Virus record (IMG/VR): IMGVR_UViG_3300036829_000172
Coordinates: 62,001 to 126,000 of that record
Reading direction: 5' to 3' (one strand)
Length of the DNA stretch: 64,000 bases
Origin: a virus
Shown here: in pieces, positions 26,467-32,586 of the stretch
Layout of the letters: each line of letters opens with the position of its first letter
Position numbering within the stretch: position 1 is the first letter of the stretch
The notes under the pieces: model-generated
The model's input: only the letters and a program-made list of their open reading frames with translations
Told to the model about the DNA's origin: nothing
The model's database searches: none
Position numbers and translations under genes: made by a program

Positions 26467-26502
26467 CTGCCCCGCACCGATTCCAGCGGTATCGCGGGGC
26501 AG
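26455..26502 (-). terminator. Intrinsic terminator for the gene at 26596
   Basis: On the - strand, a perfect 9-bp stem CTGCCCCGC/GCGGGGCAG (26494-26502 with 26467-26475) followed by TTTCTTTTG. It ends transcription of the upstream - strand gene and possibly of the tRNA region. Confidence 0.8.
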
Positions 26503-26595
26503 TCCTATCCCAGTCCCAACAGTGGAAGGAACTCCACCAGTTTACCATTACGCGAGTGGGCCGGGCCGCCTGGGATCACGTGCCCCTGTGGGCCA

Positions 26596-27168
26596 TCACC
26601 GTACGAGTTCCGTGGCGGCGACCACGGAAAGCTCAGACCGGCTCGGGTCATACCGGGCGATATACCAGCGTTGCCCGCCGAACTGGTAGGAAACCCGGAA
26701 CACATTGTCGCCATCCATGTCGTCGCCGAATCGCTGCTGCGGCGCAGCCAGCGCGATCTGCACAGTCAAACCACCGACCGTCGGCTGATTCCAGATCGGC
26801 ACGCCCACCACACCCTGCGCCCGCACCGCCACAGTGCCGCCGCGGCGCAGCTCCTCGGTCACGTACACGTCGGCAGAACCTGTGCCCAGAGCCCCGGGCA
26901 GCCCTTCGGGGTAGAACAAGTCACGCCACTCCAAGGTGAACTGGTGACCCTCGACGTACGACGGAGGATCTCCTGCGGGCACATACCGATGGATGATCCG
27001 GAACTCGTACTCCTTGACTGAGCCGCCGTCCTCGAGAGCGGCGCGCCAATGCCAACGCGCGAACCTCTGCTCAGGGTTGGTGACCGGAGCGGGACCTGTG
27101 ATCGCCGCATCTGCCGTGATCGGCGCACTTCGCCGTGGATGGCGAGCCCGTACTGTGTGGTCAGTCAT
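26596..27168 (-). CDS. Hypothetical protein between tRNA array and packaging module
   Basis: 190 aa from ATG 27168 (CAGGAG ~15 nt upstream; longer frame to 27303). Beta-rich: HWRAALEDGGSVKEYEFRII, LTVQIALAAPQ, FRVSYQFGGQRWYIARYD. No family recognised. A terminator follows. Confidence 0.55.
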   Translation of the reverse strand: MTDHTVRARHPRRSAPITADAAITGPAPVTNPEQRFARWHWRAALEDGGSVKEYEFRIIHRYVPAGDPPSYVEGHQFTLEWRDLFYPEGLPGALGTGSADVYVTEELRRGGTVAVRAQGVVGVPIWNQPTVGGLTVQIALAAPQQRFGDDMDGDNVFRVSYQFGGQRWYIARYDPSRSELSVVAATELVR

Positions 27169-27317
27169 CACGGCGGCGTGTTCTCCTGGCGGCTGGCGGT
27201 CGCCGCTATCGTAGCGTTGCGCGCGAAGACCTGCTGAATGAGACACGCCACGCCGCCCGACCTGCTTCGGCGACATCGCCTTCCCCCTCCGGGTGCACCA
27301 CATCGCGGAGCCCGCTG

Positions 27318-27391
27318 TACGCCCGGCCGGATTCGAACCGGCGTCTCCGACTTAAAAGGACGGAGCTAAAACCAGACTCAGCTACGGGCGC
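27318..27391 (-). tRNA. tRNA-Lys(TTT)
   Basis: Anticodon loop CTTTTAA; T-arm GGTTCGAATCC; acceptor GCGCCCG/CGGGCGT. A T-T mismatch interrupts the anticodon stem. Last gene of the first tRNA run; no CCA encoded. Confidence 0.8.
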
Positions 27392-27436
27392 ATGCCAGAG
27401 ACACGCGTCCGTTTTCGACGTCCAATGATGCTCACG

Positions 27437-27513
27437 TGCCCCCGGCAGGATTCGAACCCGCATCGTCCGTTACGGCTTTACACCGGGGTAGAAACCCGGG
27501 CCGATACGAGGGC
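27437..27513 (-). tRNA. tRNA-like gene, aberrant fold, anticodon probably TCT (Arg)
   Basis: Perfect acceptor GCCCTCG/CGGGGGC and T-arm, and a perfect 5-bp hairpin CCGGG-TTTCTAC-CCCGG giving TCT. Instead of a D-arm there is only TATCGGC, which can pair with GCCGTA located after the hairpin. The same architecture recurs at 27742. Confidence 0.55.
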
Positions 27514-27514
27514 G

Positions 27515-27587
27515 CGTCCCTGACAGGAATCGAACCTGCAGTCTCCGCCTCCGGAGGGCGGCGCTCTGTCCGTTGAGCCACAGAGAC
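27515..27587 (-). tRNA. tRNA-Arg(CCG)
   Basis: Loop CTCCGGA in a CCGCC/GGCGG stem; acceptor GTCTCTG/CAGGGAC; discriminator G. Canonical cloverleaf. Confidence 0.92.
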
Positions 27588-27591
27588 CTCG

Positions 27592-27664
27592 CTGGAGTGG
27601 CTGGATTCGAACCAACACCGCCGGGAACCAAAATCCCGTGGGCTACCCATTACCCCACACTCCA
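27592..27664 (-). tRNA. tRNA-Gln(TTG)
   Basis: Loop TTTTGGT in CGGGA/TCCCG; acceptor TGGAGTG/CACTCCA with U1-A72 as in Gln; discriminator G. Confidence 0.92.
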
Positions 27665-27665
27665 G

Positions 27666-27738
27666 TACCGCCGACAGGATTCGAACCTGCAATCCGCGCC
27701 TTAGGACGGCGCTGCCGTTTCCATTGGGCCACGGCGGC
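27666..27738 (-). tRNA. tRNA-Arg(CCT)
   Basis: Loop GTCCTAA in GCGCC/GGCGC; acceptor GCCGCCG/CGGCGGT; discriminator A. Confidence 0.9.
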
Positions 27739-27741
27739 CTG

Positions 27742-27823
27742 TACGGAGCGCAGGATTCGAACCTGCCTGGCCCAGCTACGGCATTGTGATCCACACGTTA
27801 TAAGCGTGCGCCGATACCTCCGC
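27742..27823 (-). tRNA. tRNA-like gene, aberrant fold, anticodon probably TAT (Ile)
   Basis: Acceptor GCGGAGG/GCTCCGT (one mismatch), good T-arm, hairpin GCACG-CTTATAA-CGTGT giving TAT (an alternative register gives ATA). As at 27437, a TATCGGC segment replaces the D-arm and can pair with GCCGTA downstream of the hairpin; a ~26-nt segment separates the hairpin and T-arm. Confidence 0.55.
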
Positions 27824-27824
27824 G

Positions 27825-27898
27825 TACCCCTAGCAGGACTCGAACCTGCGGCCTCCCGGTCCGTAGCCGGGCGCTCTGCTCCGCTGAGCTATAGAGGC
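27825..27898 (-). tRNA. tRNA-Arg(ACG)
   Basis: Loop CTACGGA in CCCGG/CCGGG; acceptor GCCTCTA/TAGGGGT; discriminator A. Confidence 0.92.
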
Positions 27899-27902
27899 GT
27901 CG

Positions 27903-27979
27903 TAGCGCGGGCCGGATTCGAACCGAGCGATCTTCAGATTATGAGCCTGACGGGATGGACCGAACTTCCCTACCGCGCA
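27903..27979 (-). tRNA. tRNA-Met(CAT), elongator type (or Ile2)
   Basis: Loop CTCATAA in TCAGG/TCTGA, lacking the three G-C pairs of initiators. Position 1-72 is an unpaired T-T, otherwise TGCGCGG/CCGCGCT. If C34 is lysidinylated it could read AUA. Confidence 0.8.
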
Positions 27980-28000
27980 CCGTCTATTGAGTTGTTGCCG

Positions 28001-28072
28001 CTGGGATGCCAGGACTCGAACCTAGATCGCCGGAGCCAGAATCCGGAGTCTTGCCGATTGGACCACACCCCA
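28001..28072 (-). tRNA. tRNA-Gln(CTG)
   Basis: Loop TTCTGGC in CCGGA/TCCGG; acceptor TGGGGTG/CATCCCA; discriminator G. Confidence 0.92.
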
Positions 28073-28079
28073 CTGGGGG

Positions 28080-28150
28080 CTCCCCTACCTGGATTCGAAC
28101 CAGGAGTCACGGATTAACAGTCCGTAGGTTTGCCATTAACCGACAGGGGA
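28080..28150 (-). tRNA. tRNA-Asn(GTT)
   Basis: Loop CTGTTAA in ACGGA/TCCGT; acceptor TCCCCTG/TAGGGGA; discriminator G. Confidence 0.92.
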
Positions 28151-28240
28151 TCGACACGGCTACTGTTGCCGCGGATTCCTTCGCTGTCGGATGGCTTTCA
28201 ACACGGTCTGATGGTAACCCGGGACCGGCCCGCGGCTCAA

Positions 28241-28591
28241 TCACTTTTTGCGGCCGCTCTTCTTCTCGGCGCGTAATTCGCGGCGGTAGGAGGCGAAAGC
28301 GGCGCGGCATCGGTCGCATTTGCAGCACCAGCTGGTGTATCCGGTCAATGTGCCGTGCTGTTCAGCAGGCATGAGACCGGCCTCGCGGCGCCTGATCTTC
28401 TTCTGCTTCGCGGTGTGCTGATAGCGCCGCCTGGCCTCGAGGGTGGGCGCATTGCGTGGCCGGCATTCGGCGCTGCAGTATAGGCGGTTGCGTCCGCGCA
28501 GGGACCGAATGTTGAAATCGCCGCCGCAGGTGACGCAGGTCTTCCATACCCCAGGGGCATCGGAGCGGTACTCCATAGGCGCCGTTCTCAT
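28241..28591 (-). CDS. Zinc-finger-like phage protein
   Basis: 116 aa (start could be ATG 28576). CVTCGGDF...YCSAEC and later WCCKCDRC, two metal-binding pairs around a basic core (TAKQKKIRRREAG). Resembles small actinophage proteins related to HNH-type zinc folds but lacks an HNH signature. Lies inside the tRNA array on the same strand. Confidence 0.65.
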   Translation of the reverse strand: MRTAPMEYRSDAPGVWKTCVTCGGDFNIRSLRGRNRLYCSAECRPRNAPTLEARRRYQHTAKQKKIRRREAGLMPAEQHGTLTGYTSWCCKCDRCRAAFASYRRELRAEKKSGRKK

Positions 28592-28592
28592 G

Positions 28593-28907
28593 TCAGCCCG
28601 ATCCTAGTTCCTCGGCCACGACCTCTGGCGGTGCGAGCGCCAGCAGCCGGTCGGGCAGGACGGAGGCGCGGCGGACAGCTTCAGGGGTGCGTCGGATGTC
28701 GAGCACCGGGCCGACCCGGGACTGTTCAGCGGGACTGAGCCGGCGGCGCAGATGAAACGCCCGCCCGGTCCATTCCGCCCACTCGCCCAGCTCGGGCGCG
28801 CCGAGACCGTCGAGCTCTTTACGTGCGCGTCGTCCGCACAGCGTTGGCCCGTGGAAGGCCCGGGCCGGGGCGACCGAGACGTGCCAGACCGGCCCGCCGA
28901 GATCCAT
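28593..28907 (-). CDS. Hypothetical phage protein
   Basis: 104 aa. WHVSVAPARAFHGPTLCGRR near the N-terminus and a charged helical C-terminus (GPVLDIRRTPEAVRRA). Two bases from the next gene. Family common in mycobacteriophages by appearance; no function. Confidence 0.6.
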   Translation of the reverse strand: MDLGGPVWHVSVAPARAFHGPTLCGRRARKELDGLGAPELGEWAEWTGRAFHLRRRLSPAEQSRVGPVLDIRRTPEAVRRASVLPDRLLALAPPEVVAEELGSG

Positions 28908-28913
28908 CTCGAG

Positions 28914-29045
28914 TCATTCGTAGCCGCTGTTGACGGTCAGGACGATGGTGAAGCCGGGTTCGGCGCGGGCGAAGCGGGGGTTCATCGTTTCGATCGCGAG
29001 GCGGCAGTGGTGGCGCAGCGCTATCTCGGCGGCACGAGCGGTCAT
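28914..29045 (-). CDS. 43-residue hypothetical protein
   Basis: MTARAAEIALRHHCRLAIET then MNPRFARAEPGFTIVLTVNS; stop 6 bp before the ATG of the next gene, so they form an operon. GAGAG upstream. Small minor gene. Confidence 0.45.
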   Translation of the reverse strand: MTARAAEIALRHHCRLAIETMNPRFARAEPGFTIVLTVNSGYE

Positions 29046-29175
29046 CTCTCGACCTTATCGCTCTCATGCTGACGCGCTCCCTGGCAGCAGATGTCCCCAA
29101 GCCGCAGTGGGCATGTGATGATCGCGAACTCATCCCCACGTCTGAGTGGGCAGAGCCCAGAGTGGATATCGCCGT

Positions 29176-29514
29176 TCATGGCTCGGGGGGTGGGAAGTTA
29201 AGGCCAGGCATGGTATTTTCCGGTCTCAATTTCATTCCGGTCCATGTGCCGTCTTGGTGGTCATCAAATTCGGCTGTGTACCCGTAGCGCATCGCGATCA
29301 GGTCGGCCTGCGCACGGTTGGCTGTGTAGATGGTTCGGCTCAAGGCGAACGATCCGCGGCTGCGCTGGGTTTGCATCGCGGCGAGGGTCGTGTCGAGTTG
29401 TCCCATCTGCCAGCCGGCGACGTAGGCGTCGTCGTCGTAGGGTCCGTCGTTTGAGGTGACGGGCAGGAACGGCATTTCCAGGCTGTAGCCTTCGTCTTCA
29501 ATGTCGGGCATCAA
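29176..29514 (-). CDS. Conserved phage-type protein
   Basis: 112 aa. Acidic N-terminus, then PYDDDAYVAGWQMGQLDTTL and ANRAQADLIAMRYGY, a pattern I associate with small actinophage proteins of unknown function. Coupled to the upstream gene by a 4-bp overlap. Confidence 0.65.
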   Translation of the reverse strand: MMPDIEDEGYSLEMPFLPVTSNDGPYDDDAYVAGWQMGQLDTTLAAMQTQRSRGSFALSRTIYTANRAQADLIAMRYGYTAEFDDHQDGTWTGMKLRPENTMPGLNFPPPEP

Positions 29515-29735
29515 CGTCCTTGACTCGAGCGCACGTCACTTCCCACGCATCGGGCAGGGCAGCGCTGGGTGACGGGGTGAGCATAGAACCGTGCGCCGGA
29601 GGGCGCGTCGTCACACGTCATCAGGGATTGGTGGGGGCCAGTGAGGTGGACCCATTCACGGTCGGGATCATGGCGGATACGCCAGCCGCAGTGTGCACAG
29701 TCATCCTCGGTGTCGGCACGTCCGCAACAGGCCAT
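29511..29735 (-). CDS. Zinc-ribbon-like hypothetical protein
   Basis: 74 aa. MACCGRADTEDDCAHCGWRI with CC...CAHC, then HLTGPHQSLMTCDD and a CPARC. Starts 1 bp beyond the 3' end of tRNA-Glu(CTC), so it may be translated from the processed tRNA transcript. Confidence 0.6.
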   Translation of the reverse strand: MACCGRADTEDDCAHCGWRIRHDPDREWVHLTGPHQSLMTCDDAPSGARFYAHPVTQRCPARCVGSDVRSSQGR

Positions 29736-29736
29736 G

Positions 29737-29807
29737 CGCTCGGTACGAGAATCGAACTCGTGTTTTCGGTCTGAGAAACCGGTGGGCTACCACTACCCCA
29801 ATCGAGC
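29737..29807 (-). tRNA. tRNA-Glu(CTC)
   Basis: Loop TTCTCAG; acceptor GCTCGAT/ACCGAGC with a 6-67 mismatch; discriminator G. Confidence 0.85.
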
Positions 29808-29904
29808 AGGGTGGGCGGCTTTCGCGGGTGTCTAATCCGCCAGCCTGTCGGTGCCGCCCTACTGGGTCGCGTCATGATGAGGGTGTTGCGACCAAAAGCC
29901 CCGC

Positions 29905-29974
29905 AGTTGTGCCGGGGCTCGAACCCGAACGACCGGGGTGAAAACCCGGCAGGCTGACCGTTACCTCACACAAC
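29905..29974 (-). tRNA. tRNA-Glu(TTC)
   Basis: Loop TTTTCAC in CCGGG/CCCGG; acceptor GTTGTGT/GCACAAC; T-arm GGTTCGAGCC; discriminator T. Confidence 0.88.
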
Positions 29975-29986
29975 CCTTGCATCCGG

Positions 29987-30060
29987 TTCCTGCTCCTGGA
30001 GTCGAACCAGGGTCCTTCGCATTATCAGTGCGCTGCGCCAACCAACTGCGCCAAGCAGGA
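29987..30060 (-). tRNA. tRNA-Ile(GAT)
   Basis: Loop CTGATAA; acceptor TCCTGCT/AGCAGGA fully paired; discriminator A. Confidence 0.9.
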
Positions 30061-30064
30061 CTAG

Positions 30065-30136
30065 CGACCCAGACGGGAATCGAACCCGTGACGGACGCCG
30101 CGACAAGGCGTTGCCTAACCATTCGGCTTCTGAGCC
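30065..30136 (-). tRNA. tRNA-Asp(GTC)
   Basis: Loop TTGTCGC in ACGCC/GGCGT; acceptor GGCTCAG/CTGGGTC; discriminator G as in Asp. A TGAACACCCC half-site (30183-30192) lies just upstream. Confidence 0.9.
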
Positions 30137-30204
30137 AGGTGGACCCTGCCCGAGAGGGGTAGATGTTCAAGAAATCAAGAAATGAACACCCCGGGCGGGG
30201 GCCG

Positions 30205-30278
30205 AGCGGCTAACGGGCTTCGAACCCGTGACCTCCACCTTGGCAAGGTGGCGCTCTACCATCCTGAGCTACAACCGC
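30205..30278 (-). tRNA. tRNA-Gly(GCC)
   Basis: Loop TTGCCAA in CCACC/GGTGG; acceptor GCGGTTG/TAGCCGC; discriminator T. Confidence 0.92.
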
Positions 30279-30316
30279 AGCGCTTCGCTGATAACGGTAA
30301 TGCTATCAACAACTCG

Positions 30317-30391
30317 AGCCGGTGACAGGAATCGGACCCGCGTTTTCCTGTTTACAAGACAGGCGCTCTAACCAACGTGAGCTACACCGGC
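30317..30391 (-). tRNA. tRNA-Thr(TGT)
   Basis: Loop CTTGTAA in CCTGT/ACAGG; acceptor GCCGGTG/CACCGGC. The T-loop is TCCGATT, with C at the second T position. Confidence 0.88.
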
Positions 30392-30395
30392 GGTG

Positions 30396-30468
30396 TGCGC
30401 CCGGCAGGATTTGAACCTGCGGCCCTCCGCTTAAGAGGCGGTGGCTCTACCAGCTGAGCTACGGACGC
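30396..30468 (-). tRNA. tRNA-Lys(CTT)
   Basis: Loop CTCTTAA; acceptor GCGTCCG/CGGGCGC; T-loop TTCAAAT; discriminator A. Confidence 0.9.
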
Positions 30469-30564
30469 GTGGGATCGGGGCGGCATGCTGGCTTTCGCCG
30501 CCCCGTCTCGGTTCGCGTTCGTAGCATCATGGTGATCACCATAACGTGCGGGCCGGTTCGTCGG

Positions 30565-30933
30565 CTACTGTTTTCCGCCGACCGCCAGCGAACGGGTAAG
30601 CAGCGTGTGGGCGCCGGCGTCCATCAGCAGGCCGGGCGTCACCTCGCAGCCGTGCTCGCAGGGCATCGATTCGACCGCGCCCCACAAGCGGCAGATCAGT
30701 GGCCTGTCTTCATAGACGCTGCAGCGGCCGTCGACGAGCGCCGGGCAGGGGTTGGGTGTGCCGTCGATGATGGCTTGGAATGCGTGCTCGACGGGTGGGA
30801 TGGTGACGCCGCGGGCGGCGATGCGTTGGCGTTCCTCATCGGACATGTCGATCGGGCCGCAGTATTCGGCGCACAGCCCGCGGCAGGCGACGGTTGGGAC
30901 GGCCCGGTAGATCCGTTCGAGACTGTCTGTCAC
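30565..30933 (-). CDS. YkgJ-like cysteine-cluster protein
   Basis: 122 aa, GTG start immediately downstream of tRNA-Val(GAC). Cysteines in ACRGLCAEYCGP, CPALVDGRCSVYEDRPLICR and MPCEHGCEV match the YkgJ/UPF0153 zinc- or iron-chelating cluster. The molecular role of this family is unknown; phage copies occur. Confidence 0.75.
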   Translation of the reverse strand: MTDSLERIYRAVPTVACRGLCAEYCGPIDMSDEERQRIAARGVTIPPVEHAFQAIIDGTPNPCPALVDGRCSVYEDRPLICRLWGAVESMPCEHGCEVTPGLLMDAGAHTLLTRSLAVGGKQ

Positions 30934-30934
30934 G

Positions 30935-31006
30935 TGCCCCGTCGTGGTTTCGAACCACGGGCCTCCAGCATGTCGGGCTGGCGCTCTACCCCTGAGCTAA
31001 CAGGAC
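30935..31006 (-). tRNA. tRNA-Val(GAC)
   Basis: Loop CCGACAT in CCAGC/GCTGG: C33 replaces the near-universal U33. Acceptor GTCCTGT/ACGGGGC; discriminator A. Confidence 0.8.
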
Positions 31007-31095
31007 GTTTCTTGAGTTGTGCCCAATGATCCCACAGGGCGCAGCCCCAGACGCATTTCTCGCCGGGTTGGCACTGCCCCGTGTAGCAGTTCACG

Positions 31096-31167
31096 TAGTC
31101 GGTGAGGGACTCGAACCCCCGCGACCTTGGATGTGACCCAAGCGCTCTGCCGCTGAGCTAACCGACC
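31096..31167 (-). tRNA. tRNA-Val(CAC)
   Basis: Loop GTCACAT in CTTGG/CCAAG; acceptor GGTCGGT/ACCGACT; discriminator A. Confidence 0.9.
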
Positions 31168-31290
31168 TGGCGTCCGGGCCGATGCCCCGACCCGGACGGT
31201 TCCGCTTGTGGCTTCCTGGGTGCGGGACAACCCTCGTGGTCACAGCGCGTCGACCCGAGCGCGGTGTTACGAGCCGAGCGCTTCTGGCCG

Positions 31291-31362
31291 TGCCATCGGC
31301 TGGAGTCGAACCAGCTCCCGCCGGGCTTCAACCGGCTGCTCATCCTCATGAGCTACGAGGGC
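31291..31362 (-). tRNA. tRNA-Phe(GAA)
   Basis: Loop TTGAAGC in GCCGG/CCGGC; acceptor GCCCTCG/CGATGGC with one mismatch; discriminator A. Confidence 0.88.
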
Positions 31363-31363
31363 G

Positions 31364-31437
31364 TGGACCAGGTCCGGTTCGAACGGACATCCTCCTGTTT
31401 GCAAGACAGGCGCTCTACCAGTTGGAGCTACAAGCCC
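31364..31437 (-). tRNA. tRNA-Ala(TGC)
   Basis: Loop CTTGCAA in CCTGT/ACAGG; acceptor GGGCTTG/CTGGTCC with G3-T70, the alanine identity wobble; discriminator A. Confidence 0.88.
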
Positions 31438-31529
31438 ATGTTCAAGTTTTAGGTTGCACCTTCGCGTCTTTCGGTGCATCCGCCCCCACGGAGGTCTTAC
31501 CTCACGCTGATAGACGAGGGGCGCTAGCG

Positions 31530-31602
31530 AGCGGATGGCCGGATTCGAACCGGCGTTGCCAGCTTGGAAGGCTGGTGCGCGGCCAGACTACGCCACACCC
31601 GC
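31530..31602 (-). tRNA. tRNA-Gly(TCC)
   Basis: Loop CTTCCAA in CCAGC/GCTGG; acceptor GCGGGTG/CATCCGC; discriminator T. Confidence 0.92.
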
Positions 31603-31605
31603 TGG

Positions 31606-31678
31606 GGTGACCTGACGGTACCGATCCGTCGGCCTTCAGGATCACAACCTGACGCTCCGCCATTGAGCTAAGGCCACC
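31606..31678 (-). tRNA. tRNA-His(GTG)
   Basis: Loop TTGTGAT in TCAGG/CCTGA. The extra 5' G (position -1) opposite C73, the His identity element, is present. The T-loop is ATCGGTA, which loses the T54-A58 pair. Confidence 0.87.
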
Positions 31679-31679
31679 G

Positions 31680-31750
31680 AACGACTGACAGGAGTCGAAC
31701 CTGTGTTTACGGGGTTGCAGCCCGTCACCTGGCCGTTCGGTCACAGTCGC
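31680..31750 (-). tRNA. tRNA-Cys(GCA)
   Basis: Loop CTGCAAC in ACGGG/CCCGT; acceptor GCGACTG/CAGTCGT; discriminator T as required for Cys. Confidence 0.92.
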
Positions 31751-31825
31751 ATTTGCCGATCTAGCTTACCGCCCGCACGGCGCGTTGACGAACGATATTT
31801 TCCGTGGCGAACCTACGGTGCGCGC

Positions 31826-32143
31826 ATGGCTGTCGACGTGGCGATTTGGGCGAAAGACCCAGACGACCTCGTCGACTTCGTCCTTCACTGGGCGGACTGG
31901 GTGCGCCCCGGCGACGCGATCGACACCCACACCATAGACCCGGACGTGTTTGAGGTCGGCGGACAGACGCCGCTGCTGGTCACCTCGACGCTGCATGACG
32001 ACGTCGACGTCACGCTGTGGCTCGACGGCGGCGACGAAGGCTCCACCTATCTGCTGGCGTGTGAAGTCGTCACCACCACCGGGCGGCGGGCCCGCCGCTA
32101 CGTGTATGTGAAGGTCGCCCGGCAGTTCGCCGTCGCATCATAG
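31826..32143 (+). CDS. Fibre-tail-adaptor-like structural protein
   Basis: 105 aa from ATG 31826. VAIWAKDPDDLVDFVLHWAD and RPGDAIDTHTI match the phage fibre-tail adaptor pattern (KDPxDxLDY...DWSxWL...GDTI), followed by TYLLACEVVTTTGRR. First of a + strand structural block embedded between tRNA runs. Confidence 0.7.
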   Translation: MAVDVAIWAKDPDDLVDFVLHWADWVRPGDAIDTHTIDPDVFEVGGQTPLLVTSTLHDDVDVTLWLDGGDEGSTYLLACEVVTTTGRRARRYVYVKVARQFAVAS

Positions 32144-32155
32144 GAGGAAACGAAG

Positions 32156-32512
32156 ATGGCGCTTAACAATGCCGCGATGGTGGTCGCAGCGAACGCGCTG
32201 CAGGGCGTGCTGGTGGCGATGCAGCTCCACTCGGGCGATCCTGGCGCGGCGGGCACCGCGAACACGACGTCGGCGGCCCGGCAGGCGATCGCGTGGGGTG
32301 CGCCGACAGGGCCCGGCAGTTTCGGGTTGTCGGCGTCGGTGAACTTCACCGGTGTCGCGGCGAACGGCGCTACCACCTACATTTCGTTGTGGAGCCAGGT
32401 CGCTGCCGGCGGCACGTGGTACGGCAACTTCCAGCTGTCCGGCGATCAGACCGCCAACGCTGCCGGCCAGTACACCGTCACCGCCCTCAACCTCACGGGT
32501 TCCGCGACGTAA
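32156..32512 (+). CDS. Minor structural protein, tail-tip type
   Basis: 118 aa, preceded by AGGAGG. Ala/Gly/Thr-rich beta protein (GDPGAAGTANTTSAARQAIA; FSLSA-type strands; TYISLWSQ), resembling small actinophage tail-tip or decoration proteins. Lies between the adaptor and the long repeat protein. Confidence 0.65.
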   Translation: MALNNAAMVVAANALQGVLVAMQLHSGDPGAAGTANTTSAARQAIAWGAPTGPGSFGLSASVNFTGVAANGATTYISLWSQVAAGGTWYGNFQLSGDQTANAAGQYTVTALNLTGSAT

Positions 32513-32586
32513 GCCAAGGCATTGGTATGGCAGCGGCTCACTTAGCGGGTGCCGCTTCCTGACGCGGGCCGGTTGAGGAGGCAGCC

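Noticed and set aside
26285-26548. 87-residue - strand frame containing the CLTAAM duplication
   Set aside because: It merely translates the 60-bp DNA duplication and the terminator stem, and overlaps a better frame at 26080-26358.
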